From CAMYLR01 sp039590215 (lineage in GTDB: Bacteria > Gemmatimonadota > Gemmatimonadetes > JACCXV01 > JAHWKZ01): a DNA stretch of 13,129 nucleotides. Of this stretch, positions 6,254-13,129 are shown in pieces (the stretch's first letter is position 1; each line of letters begins with the position of its first letter). The DNA lies in contig JBDHFX010000039.1 in the NCBI GenBank assembly GCA_039590215.1, positions 1 through 13,129 of the forward strand, in the 5' to 3' direction. Under the pieces are notes generated by a model that saw only the letters and a list, made by a program, of their open reading frames with translations, did not search any database and had not been told where the DNA came from. The translations under genes were made by a program, and so were the position numbers.

Positions 6254-8665
6254 CTATCGAGAGTTCGAATGTAGCCGGCCGAGCCGATCTACAGCCACCC
6301 AGCCAGCAGGGAGACCCGGTGCTTTGATCCGCGCGCTCTCAGCGCCGGATTCGAGCAGCGTCACCACGCTACCTTCTGCCACACTGGCGATCGGCGGACC
6401 ATCCGGTTCAGCCGACAGTCCCAACGTTTCCAACGCCATCGCTTGATCCGCTCGGCCCAGGACCAAGCCATGCCCCGCTGCGGCGATACTGATCGTGATC
6501 GCCAAGGCGATCGTGGCGATCGCCGGCGGACCGGCCCACCGGCGACGACGCGCCACGGCGATTAACCCCACACTAACGGTGCTGGCAACCAGCAACAGCG
6601 CCAACAGCTCGTCCAAGCGAACCCAACCCAAGATCGCGGTCAGTCGCGAGCCGCCGTCCGCTGGATCGCCGAGCTCGGCGCGTAGCCGTTCCGCCTCACG
6701 CCTTACTGTATGGTCGCGCGGTGCCAACTCGAGCGCACGCCGATAGTGGAGTAGCGCTTCGCCGCGATCGCCGCTTTGCCACAGCGCAGCCGCCATGTTG
6801 GCTTCAAGGTTTGGGTCCGGATGCACGCGGAGCAGTTCTCGATACGTCTCAGCCGCGCGATCAAAGGCGCCCGCGCGGTACGCTTGGTTTGCGTCCTCCC
6901 AGCGGTTCAACGGATCGGCGCCAGCCTGCATCCCGGCACCGGCTGTCGAAACCAAAACGAGCGCCAACAGCGACAACGTGCTTGCCGTTCGTCGCTTGGA
7001 ATTGTCACGATCGGTGCGCAGGGCGACGACCAGCCGCTCAAGCGCGCCAGCCGCATTGACCACCTCCCTACCACCGTAAGCGGTTGCTTCAAGCGCCGCG
7101 CGAGCCTCGGCCGCCGGTTTAGCGGCCGTCGCAGGCCAGACACCCTGCCACACCGCCAACGCCATGTCGAGTGCAACGATCGCGCGTTGGGACGCACCCG
7201 GCTCGCCACCAGCAATCGCTCGCTGCACGCCTTCCAGCTCGGTGATCGCCTGTCCTCGGGTGACATCGCGTGGCGGCCGGCGACGCACCCGTCCCGCGCC
7301 TACCGCTCCCAACCACGCCAGCCACGGCGCGGCCAAGGCGAACCAGTAGTCGGCCCGACCAGCGAGCCCGCGCGGCCTCGGTGCCTGCGGTTGCCGCGCC
7401 GGTCTCAACGTTGGCCCCTCCGGCTTGGGCGCCCGAGTTATCGTCGGCCCAGACGGTGAAGGCACCACCTCTATTTCGCCGAGCGCCAACGTGTCCACCG
7501 CGTACGCACCTACAGTCGGATCGAAGTACACCAGCTGAGCTACACCCAAGTCGAGCCGACCCGGCGCTTGCGGCGATAACAGGTACCGGAAGTTGGCCTC
7601 GCCGTGAACCGCGCGACGAACGATCTCCGTTTCCGTTTCCACGATCGGCGCGCGAACAACGACATCGGGCCAAGCCGGCAGGGCCGGTGCCCCAATCACC
7701 GTTGGATTGCCGACACCACGAACCGTGAGTTCGAGTTCGATCGGCACTCCAGCCAGTTTCGTCGATCGCCTGATGTCCCCCTCGAGCGCGTATCGGCCCA
7801 CCGCACCGTCAAAACCGGGCGGAGCTTCGCGCGGCAACGAGTCAGCGGTGACCACCAACGGATCGGTCTGCAATGTCCGCGTACCGGTTCGGCGCCACCA
7901 TTCCAACGGGTCGGGTTCGACGATCCGAACCGACGCCGAACGGATCTCGTGCTCGCCAGCAGTCAGCGCGAACAGCGCGTAGTGAAAGCGTTGTACGCGA
8001 TACGTCCGGCCGCCGACCTGCTCGGTGCTCAGGATCGGTTCGGGATCGAGCTCGATGCGCCAGAAACCGGGCGTGTTGGGGGGATCGTAGTCCGGACTCT
8101 CTACCAGCGGCGCTCGCGGATCGTGGTAGAACGCAAACGTCAGAGTAACCTGCTCACCTACATAGGCATGATCGCGATCGACGCGAGCGGTAACAAAAAA
8201 CGGCGGCGGCCCGCCATCGGCTGGCTCGCCCTCGTGTCGGCCGAGTCGCCACGCTTCTCCCCGATCGATGATTTCCAGATCCAAAGCGGCGGTGACCAAC
8301 GATCGATCTCCGACCACGATTTCGAGCGGAGGAATGCGCATCGTACCAGCGTCCAGGGGTTGGAGCGTGAACCGATGCACGACGGTGCGCCGAACACGCG
8401 TCCCCACCACCTGAACCTGCGACGCGCGGCTTCGGCCGACGACAATCGCCGGGAGCCGCGGCAGGTCGGGCTCTTCTACCGGTGTCGAGAGACCTGGCGG
8501 CTCGATCTCGATGACGAGATCCACCGTCTCTCCCAACGAGATCTGTGACGACTCCAGTCGCGCGGTGACCGAAGCTGCCCGGTCATCTTGACCCGCTGCG
8601 CCTGTCGCACCGATCAATGTCCCCGCTAGCAGGCACACACAACCGACTACCGACCGTAAGTTCAC
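6254..8665 (-). CDS. BatD-like oxygen tolerance protein fused to a BatE-like TPR/SH3 tail
   Basis: This is a large envelope protein of 803 residues from the GTG at 8665. Order of parts: a signal peptide (1-25, AGQ-type cleavage region); a BatD (oxygen tolerance) region of beta-rich repeats (about 30-405) with ISLGETVDLVIEI and YVGEQVTLTFAFYHD segments; a Pro-rich linker (405-435); a membrane helix (440-458); a cytoplasmic helical region; a second hydrophobic segment (562-579); about two TPR repeats (585-665); two membrane helices (686-705, 714-734); and an SH3-like tail (745-800, with SVVTLLESG and GLPAGWVAVDRLG). In Bacteroidetes and spirochaetes BatD and BatE are usually separate. The GTG makes a GTGA overlap with the batB stop; a TTG one codon upstream is less likely. 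Molecular function is unknown; these proteins were linked to aerotolerance or envelope stress. Confidence 0.88.
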   Translation of the reverse strand: MNLRSVVGCVCLLAGTLIGATGAAGQDDRAASVTARLESSQISLGETVDLVIEIEPPGLSTPVEEPDLPRLPAIVVGRSRASQVQVVGTRVRRTVVHRFTLQPLDAGTMRIPPLEIVVGDRSLVTAALDLEIIDRGEAWRLGRHEGEPADGGPPPFFVTARVDRDHAYVGEQVTLTFAFYHDPRAPLVESPDYDPPNTPGFWRIELDPEPILSTEQVGGRTYRVQRFHYALFALTAGEHEIRSASVRIVEPDPLEWWRRTGTRTLQTDPLVVTADSLPREAPPGFDGAVGRYALEGDIRRSTKLAGVPIELELTVRGVGNPTVIGAPALPAWPDVVVRAPIVETETEIVRRAVHGEANFRYLLSPQAPGRLDLGVAQLVYFDPTVGAYAVDTLALGEIEVVPSPSGPTITRAPKPEGPTLRPARQPQAPRPRGLAGRADYWFALAAPWLAWLGAVGAGRVRRRPPRDVTRGQAITELEGVQRAIAGGEPGASQRAIVALDMALAVWQGVWPATAAKPAAEARAALEATAYGGREVVNAAGALERLVVALRTDRDNSKRRTASTLSLLALVLVSTAGAGMQAGADPLNRWEDANQAYRAGAFDRAAETYRELLRVHPDPNLEANMAAALWQSGDRGEALLHYRRALELAPRDHTVRREAERLRAELGDPADGGSRLTAILGWVRLDELLALLLVASTVSVGLIAVARRRRWAGPPAIATIALAITISIAAAGHGLVLGRADQAMALETLGLSAEPDGPPIASVAEGSVVTLLESGAESARIKAPGLPAGWVAVDRLGRLHSNSR

Positions 8666-10335
8666 CAAGCCGGTCGGTCCGATCGACGAGCTTGCTCGTT
8701 ACCCTCGCCTCGAGTGAGCGCCTCACGTTCTTGCGCCGCCAACGCATCGAGCAAGCGCTCGGCCTCGCCGCGCGTCATTCCGCTCGGTGAGCCAAGCCCA
8801 CCGGTCGACGGCGGTTGCATTCCGCGGCCGCCTCCACCCGGGCCACCACCGGCTCCAGCACCGCCACCCGCAGCACCGCCACCACCACCAGCAGCTTCGT
8901 CCCGACGCCGGAGTGCCAACTCAAGATTGTGCTTAGCATCCATGTCGTCGGGGGCGCGCAACAGCGCCTCCCGGTACGCCGCCACCGTACTATCCCAATA
9001 CCGTTGGCTATCGTCAGGCTCGGCGACCTCGGCCTGCTCGGCGATCCGAAAGCGTCCATTGCCCGCGTTGTACCACCCCTCGGACGCACGACCGCGCGTG
9101 CCCGCGGTGCGGGCCGCGACAGCATGGCTCGCGGTCGCCTCTCGAAACTCGCCCAACCGATAGGCGGCGTTGCCGCGATTGTACGCGTCCTCTGGCTTGG
9201 CATCCGCTGCGCGGTCGGCTTGTCGCCACGTGGTGAGGGCATCGCTGTATCGTCCTTCTTCGTACATCTCCTCCGGTCCGCTAGCCCGACCCATCGCAAG
9301 AGCCAATACCGCAGCTAGCATCACTGGCGCCGGTTTCGATCGCCGACGGATCGCGCCAAACCCGACCAACGTTTCCAGCCCCAGCGCCATCAGGGCGACG
9401 ATCAGCGGCCATCGGTAGCGATCAGCCCGACGCTGGGACTCGCGACCGATCGAGCGTCCAGTATCCAGCGCCTGCAAATGAGCGATCAGGGCCGGGAGAT
9501 CGCCATCGCCCGCTTCGAGCGCGATGAACTTCCCCCCTGTCTCACTAGCCATACGCTCCAGTTTCTCGCGATCGAGGCGCGAGATGACAGGCTCGCCACG
9601 ATCTTCAACCCAACGGTTTGTACCAACTGGAACGCGAGCGCCTTCCTCGGTGCCGATCCCGATTACGTTGACTTCGATTCCCCGCCCACGTGCGGTTCGC
9701 GCGACCGACTCCAATCCGCCACCGTGATCCTCACCGTCGGACAGCACGACAATCGTTCTTCCTGGTGCGTTATCGGGTGGGAAAGCGTCCAGCGCCGATC
9801 CAAGCGCCCGACCGAGATCCGTGCTCGGGTCGCTCACCCAATCCGGACCGACTGACGACAGATAGAGATCGATCGCCGCTGCGTCACGGGTCAACGGAAC
9901 GACGAGCGCCGCCTCTCCGGCGAAGATCGCCAGCCCGCTCTCGGCTGTCGGCAGCGTCGCCAAGATTTGCCGGATGGCGAGTTTCGCTCGATCGAGACGA
10001 TTCGGCTCGACGTCCGGGGCCAACATGGAGCGCGAAACATCCAGCGCGAAAACAACCTCCTGTCCCACCGGCAACGGGGCAACACGTTCGGTTCCCCACC
10101 GCGGTCCGGCGACCGCCAATACGAGCGCCGTCAACGACAATACGAGCAGTACGCCGCGCGTTTGGCGGCGTCGTGCCGGCAGTGGCTGTGTGCGACCACG
10201 AACGGGGGCTTCGGAGAACGCGTCGAGCGCCCGTTGACGTCGATTGAATGACCACACGATTGTGGCGATGACGACGGGCACCAGCGCCAGCGCCGTCAAC
10301 CACTCGGGTCGTGACCAATCGATGGCGCCAAACAT
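8662..10335 (-). CDS. BatB-like VWA membrane protein fused to a BatC-like TPR domain
   Basis: The 557 residues (ATG at 10335) contain two N-terminal membrane helices (12-29, 62-77), a von Willebrand factor A domain (about 92-290) and a third helix (309-327). The VWA domain has a complete metal site: DVSRS at 99-103, Thr172 in PSTDLG, Asp200 in LSDGED. After this comes a second hydrophobic segment (338-350), TPR repeats (355-475), a Gly-rich linker (482-505) and a MTRGEAERLLDALAAQERE tail typical of BatC. The protein is thus BatB joined to BatC. GGAGG lies 8 bases before the ATG. A GTG at 10338 is the alternative and would give the 4-base overlap seen elsewhere in the operon. It probably works with BatA and a MoxR ATPase at the inner membrane; the exact role is unknown. 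Confidence 0.9.
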   Translation of the reverse strand: MFGAIDWSRPEWLTALALVPVVIATIVWSFNRRQRALDAFSEAPVRGRTQPLPARRRQTRGVLLVLSLTALVLAVAGPRWGTERVAPLPVGQEVVFALDVSRSMLAPDVEPNRLDRAKLAIRQILATLPTAESGLAIFAGEAALVVPLTRDAAAIDLYLSSVGPDWVSDPSTDLGRALGSALDAFPPDNAPGRTIVVLSDGEDHGGGLESVARTARGRGIEVNVIGIGTEEGARVPVGTNRWVEDRGEPVISRLDREKLERMASETGGKFIALEAGDGDLPALIAHLQALDTGRSIGRESQRRADRYRWPLIVALMALGLETLVGFGAIRRRSKPAPVMLAAVLALAMGRASGPEEMYEEGRYSDALTTWRQADRAADAKPEDAYNRGNAAYRLGEFREATASHAVAARTAGTRGRASEGWYNAGNGRFRIAEQAEVAEPDDSQRYWDSTVAAYREALLRAPDDMDAKHNLELALRRRDEAAGGGGGAAGGGAGAGGGPGGGGRGMQPPSTGGLGSPSGMTRGEAERLLDALAAQEREALTRGEGNEQARRSDRPAW

Positions 10336-11345
10336 CACGGGAGCCTCCGAAACAGTGTGGCCCGCAGTGCGCCTTCAAGCATCACCAAGCCCAGCGTTGG
10401 GATCAGAAACCACAAGTATCGCTCGAGACGCACGACCGGCCGGCGACCCGTTAGCGGTGAACGCTCGAGACGATCGATCTCGGCGTACACCTGGTTTAGG
10501 GCCTGGGGATCGGTGGCCCGGTAATACCGCCCGCCGGTCCGCGCCGCGATCTGTTGTAGCGTCTCCTCGTCTATGCGGACAACGACGCGCACATAGCGCC
10601 GTCCGAAGCGCGGGTCTTCGAGCAGATACGGTGCCTCCCCAGTCGTGCCGACACCGATCGTGTATACGCGCACCCCTAGCGCACGGGCGGTCTCGGCGGC
10701 GGTCAGCGGATCTACCTGGCCGGCGTTGTTGACGCCATCGGTTAACAAGATCGCGACCTTGCTGCGAGCATCCGACGCGCGCAGGCGGTTGACCGACGTG
10801 GCCAGCGCTGTGCCGATCGCGGTGCCCTCGGCGAGACCGCCTATTTTCACTCGACCGATCGCCTCAGCGAGTGCGCCATGATCGAGCGTAAGTGGTGTCT
10901 GGGTGACCGCTTGACCGGCAAAAGTCACCAACCCGATACGGTCTGACGAACGTCCACCGATGAAATCGGCAGCGGCTTGCTTGGCAACTTCGAGGCGGTT
11001 TCGAGGCTGGAAATCTTCGGCCTTCATACTGCCTGAAGCGTCGATCGCGAGCACGATATCGACGCCCGATGTCGTTAGCGGCTTGCCAGCGGCGAGCTCT
11101 TGCGGCCGTGCCATCGCTACCACGCAACCGACGAATGCAAGCGTGCGCAGTAGTCCAGGCATCGCTCGCAATCGCTGTCGCCAGCTCTGGGGCAATGCGC
11201 CAACCGTTGCCAGAGCGGGCAAGACAAGCGCCCGCCGACGGTTGCGACGGTGCCAATACCACGCCAACGGGACCCCCAACAGGAGTAGTAGCCAAGCCGG
11301 GCTGGCGAGCGTCCAGTTCCCAAAGCTCAGCGGTACAGGGTTCAC
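10335..11345 (-). CDS. BatA-like VWA domain membrane protein
   Basis: This protein of 336 residues has two N-terminal membrane helices (14-30, 63-80), a von Willebrand factor A domain (about 94-295) and a C-terminal membrane helix (308-325). The metal-ion site is complete: DASGS at 102-106, Thr175 in GTAIGTA, Asp203 in LTDGVNN. This is the standard BatA layout, with the VWA domain held on the periplasmic face between helices. The GTG start forms a GTGA overlap with the preceding gene, with a GGTGG upstream. It lies next to the second VWA protein, and paired BatA/BatB proteins are thought to form a complex. The assignment to the family is firm; the biochemical role is not known. Confidence 0.92.
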   Translation of the reverse strand: MNPVPLSFGNWTLASPAWLLLLLGVPLAWYWHRRNRRRALVLPALATVGALPQSWRQRLRAMPGLLRTLAFVGCVVAMARPQELAAGKPLTTSGVDIVLAIDASGSMKAEDFQPRNRLEVAKQAAADFIGGRSSDRIGLVTFAGQAVTQTPLTLDHGALAEAIGRVKIGGLAEGTAIGTALATSVNRLRASDARSKVAILLTDGVNNAGQVDPLTAAETARALGVRVYTIGVGTTGEAPYLLEDPRFGRRYVRVVVRIDEETLQQIAARTGGRYYRATDPQALNQVYAEIDRLERSPLTGRRPVVRLERYLWFLIPTLGLVMLEGALRATLFRRLP

Positions 11346-12292
11346 GATGCCACCGCCTCTTCCACCTCGGGGATCTCTGGCGCCTGTCGGGTCTGCTCCA
11401 GCCGATCGACGCAGTCGAGCCCGCCGCTCGCCAGACGCGGCACCTCACCCGGTTCCGGCGCGAGGCGTGCGAACTTTGCTAGATCGATAGCCGAAAGCAG
11501 TGAAGCCAACGCGGGACGAATCGATTGCCAACGTTCGGGTAGCGCCGGCAGCAGCTCAAACGTGGTTCGCTCTCTAGCCGGCACCGCCCACCCGCCGGCC
11601 AGGTACTCTCGCACGACCTCACCGATTTCTGTTGCCGCAGCAATGCGGCGAGCCGAGGTCGGTGGCTCCGCCTGCAGTGACTGAAGTTGCCGCCGAGCGA
11701 TTTGGTAGGCGTCGGGCCGCAACTCCGGCAGCTCATCCACTTGGTCGCGTCGACGCCACCACCACCAAGCCAACAGCGCGAGTGTGATCAATAACGCGAG
11801 GAGGATCCAAAACCACATTGGAATCCCACCGCTGACCCACAGCGGCTTGATATCCGCCAACAACGTGTCACCCGGTGCCAACACTGAAGCCACCTGTATC
11901 GTGTCGGCATAGACGGGCACACGCAGCGTGTCGCCCTCTGCTGTCGCAACCCCAGCCTCTACCGTGGGCAACACGAACGATCCTGGCCGAAAGAGCGCCA
12001 GTCTGAGCCTCAGCTGACCGTCTTGGCGAGCACTCTCCAACACTGCAAGCTCGGGATGCTCGCCGTAGGCCTCGACTAACGTTTCGGGCAACAGATAGTG
12101 GCCCCCAGGGCCACTGGTCTCGACCGTTACCCAGACTGCGTCACCGACGGTCAGGCTGTCGCCGGCGATATCTGCTCCCACTGGATCCGGAACCACATGG
12201 ATACGAACCGCCGACGGCTCAGCCTCCTGTGCAGCGACCGCGATCGGCTGAGCAGCCGCCACAAACGCCAAAACCAGCGACCAGCGGATCAT
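11342..12292 (-). CDS. Membrane-anchored DUF4381-like protein of the Bat operon
   Basis: There is no enzyme motif. The 316 residues show a signal peptide (1-21, with AVAAQ cleavage region), a beta-rich extracytoplasmic domain (25-150, including SLTVGDAVWVTVETSGPGG, which resembles a BatD-type repeat), one strong membrane helix (157-179, ending WWWWRRR) and a cytoplasmic helical domain (190-300) with EYLAGGWAVPARERTTFELL. That last segment resembles the C-terminal part of DUF4381 proteins, which are often found between DUF58 and BatA genes. The ATG forms an ATGA overlap with the DUF58 stop and has AGGA upstream. Its position suggests it is a membrane partner of the VWA proteins. The family call rests on layout and context, so it is moderate. 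Confidence 0.72.
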   Translation of the reverse strand: MIRWSLVLAFVAAAQPIAVAAQEAEPSAVRIHVVPDPVGADIAGDSLTVGDAVWVTVETSGPGGHYLLPETLVEAYGEHPELAVLESARQDGQLRLRLALFRPGSFVLPTVEAGVATAEGDTLRVPVYADTIQVASVLAPGDTLLADIKPLWVSGGIPMWFWILLALLITLALLAWWWWRRRDQVDELPELRPDAYQIARRQLQSLQAEPPTSARRIAAATEIGEVVREYLAGGWAVPARERTTFELLPALPERWQSIRPALASLLSAIDLAKFARLAPEPGEVPRLASGGLDCVDRLEQTRQAPEIPEVEEAVAS

Positions 12293-13129
12293 CGTTTCCT
12301 CGCTCTCAGTGGCCGGCCCCGCCGCCGCTCACGACGCTCGAAGAACCGCCTCAGCGGCTGGACGTAGTCGGCCAGGGTGTCGATCGGCACGATGTCCACA
12401 CCAGCCTTTTGAAAAACCCGCTTACGGTCGGTTTCCACCCGCTCGGCTGCCATCGCGTACGCCTCGCGGACGCGCGGCGAGCCGGTATCGAGCCACCGAC
12501 GCTCACCCGTCTCCGGCTCCACGACTTCGATCAGTCCGACATCGGGCAGCTCGTGGTCACGGCGATCGGCAAGCGTGAGTGCTACTACGTCGTGGCGCAC
12601 CGCTAGGGCTGCCAGCGCTCGTTCGTAACCGGTATCCAAAAAATCTGACAGCAAGAAGATCACGCTGCGGCGGTGAAGCACGCGCGAAAGGAACTCGAGC
12701 GCACCTACCAGGTCCGTGCCGCGCGCTGGAGGATCAAACGACAGAATGTCGCGCACCAGTCGCAACACATGGGTCTTCCCCTTGCGCGGCGGGATGTACC
12801 GCTCGATCCCTTCCGCAAACAACAACGCACCCGCACGGTCGTTGTTGCGATTGGCAGCCAACCCGAGCACGGCGCCCACTTCGGCCGCGCGCTCGCGCTT
12901 TAGCGCACCCTGGGTTCCAAATCGTGTCGAGGCGCTACCATCGACCGCCAGAATCACCGTCAGCTCGCGCTCCTCGACGAATTGCTTGACGTATGGAGTG
13001 CCGCGCCGCGCGGTCACGTTCCAGTCGATAGCTCGTACATCATCTCCAGGTTGGTACTCACGCACATCGGAAAACTCCACACCCCGTCCCTTGAAGACGC
13101 TGGTGTACTCTCCCGAGAAGATGTCGTTG
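12289..13129 (-). CDS. DUF58 domain protein (VWA-like), N-terminus cut by the right edge
   Basis: The last 279 residues are visible. They begin NDIFSGEYTSVFKGRGVEF and run into the DUF58 signature FSDVREYQPGDDVRAIDW, followed by N.TAR.G..YVKQF.EERE. A VWA-like fold follows with DGSAS (a DxSxS metal motif) and LLSDFLDTGYE. The C-terminus is strongly basic (RRERRRGRPLRARKR). A GTG at 13080 is open but is an internal Val codon: the frame continues to the edge and the residues before it are typical of the family. DUF58 proteins are usually about 290-310 residues, so only about 15-30 are missing. The gene usually directly follows moxR, which I expect just to the right. It overlaps the next gene by 4 bases. 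Confidence 0.93.
   Translation of the reverse strand, partial: NDIFSGEYTSVFKGRGVEFSDVREYQPGDDVRAIDWNVTARRGTPYVKQFVEERELTVILAVDGSASTRFGTQGALKRERAAEVGAVLGLAANRNNDRAGALLFAEGIERYIPPRKGKTHVLRLVRDILSFDPPARGTDLVGALEFLSRVLHRRSVIFLLSDFLDTGYERALAALAVRHDVVALTLADRRDHELPDVGLIEVVEPETGERRWLDTGSPRVREAYAMAAERVETDRKRVFQKAGVDIVPIDTLADYVQPLRRFFERRERRRGRPLRARKR

Noticed and set aside
5238..6446. A 402-codon open frame on the plus strand, and similar long plus-strand frames at 841-1632, 1629-2417 and 7604-8548
   Set aside because: They lie opposite clear genes (mutL, coaX/birA, birA/nadC, batD), are rich in Arg, Pro and Ser with no domain or membrane pattern, and are what high-GC coding sequence produces on its antisense strand.
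8815..8895. GC-rich triplet run as a DNA repeat or CRISPR-like element
   Set aside because: It encodes the Gly-rich linker of the BatB-BatC fusion; the repeats are degenerate Gly/Ala codons without regular spacers.
12289..13080. The GTG at 13080 as the start of the DUF58 gene
   Set aside because: The frame continues unbroken to the window edge and the residues before it (NDIFSGEYTSVFKGRG) are conserved family sequence, so the gene is truncated by the window.

Overview
The window is 13.1 kb of bacterial chromosome with a moderately high GC content (about 60% by eye). Every gene I can support lies on the minus strand, so transcription runs from right to left. The mix of genes is a chromosomal housekeeping neighbourhood: an aerotolerance-type (Bat) operon, MutL, MiaA, UppP, NadC, BirA, CoaX and a CIRCE-controlled groES. 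It fits a Gram-negative, non-proteobacterial lineage. Gemmatimonadota is my best guess, but that rests on gene content and style, not on a marker gene, and is weak. I see no tRNA, rRNA, CRISPR array, insertion sequence or phage gene.

Right-hand part (13129 to 6254): a Bat operon in the order DUF58 protein (cut by the window edge), a membrane-anchored DUF4381-like protein, BatA, a BatB-BatC fusion and a BatD-BatE-like fusion. Three of these carry a von Willebrand factor A domain with a visible DxSxS metal site. The others supply membrane anchors, TPR repeats and an SH3-like tail. Together they look like an envelope-associated complex, normally driven by a MoxR AAA+ ATPase whose gene would lie just beyond the right edge.

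Middle and left part (6227 to 322): mutL (mismatch repair), miaA (tRNA A37 prenylation), uppP (undecaprenyl-pyrophosphate recycling), nadC (NAD synthesis), birA (biotin attachment) and coaX (first step of CoA synthesis). They follow the Bat genes with gaps of at most 26 bases. From the DUF58 gene to coaX, ten genes are chained by short gaps and repeated 4-base stop/start overlaps (ATGA, GTGA, TTGA). They could form one long transcription unit. I see no convincing internal promoter.

Left end (321 to 1): a 185-base intergenic region separates coaX from groES. It holds a hairpin right after the coaX stop, a second inverted repeat, an excellent sigma-70 promoter (TTGACA, 17 bases, TAAGCT) and a perfect CIRCE operator at the predicted transcription start. 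groES runs off the left edge, presumably followed by groEL. This is a separate heat-shock unit under HrcA.

I did not find an unmistakably new system. The points most worth a second look are the fused Bat proteins, a MutL endonuclease site with Asp where family members usually have a metal-binding Cys, the continuous Bat/housekeeping gene chain, and a strong excess of GATC.
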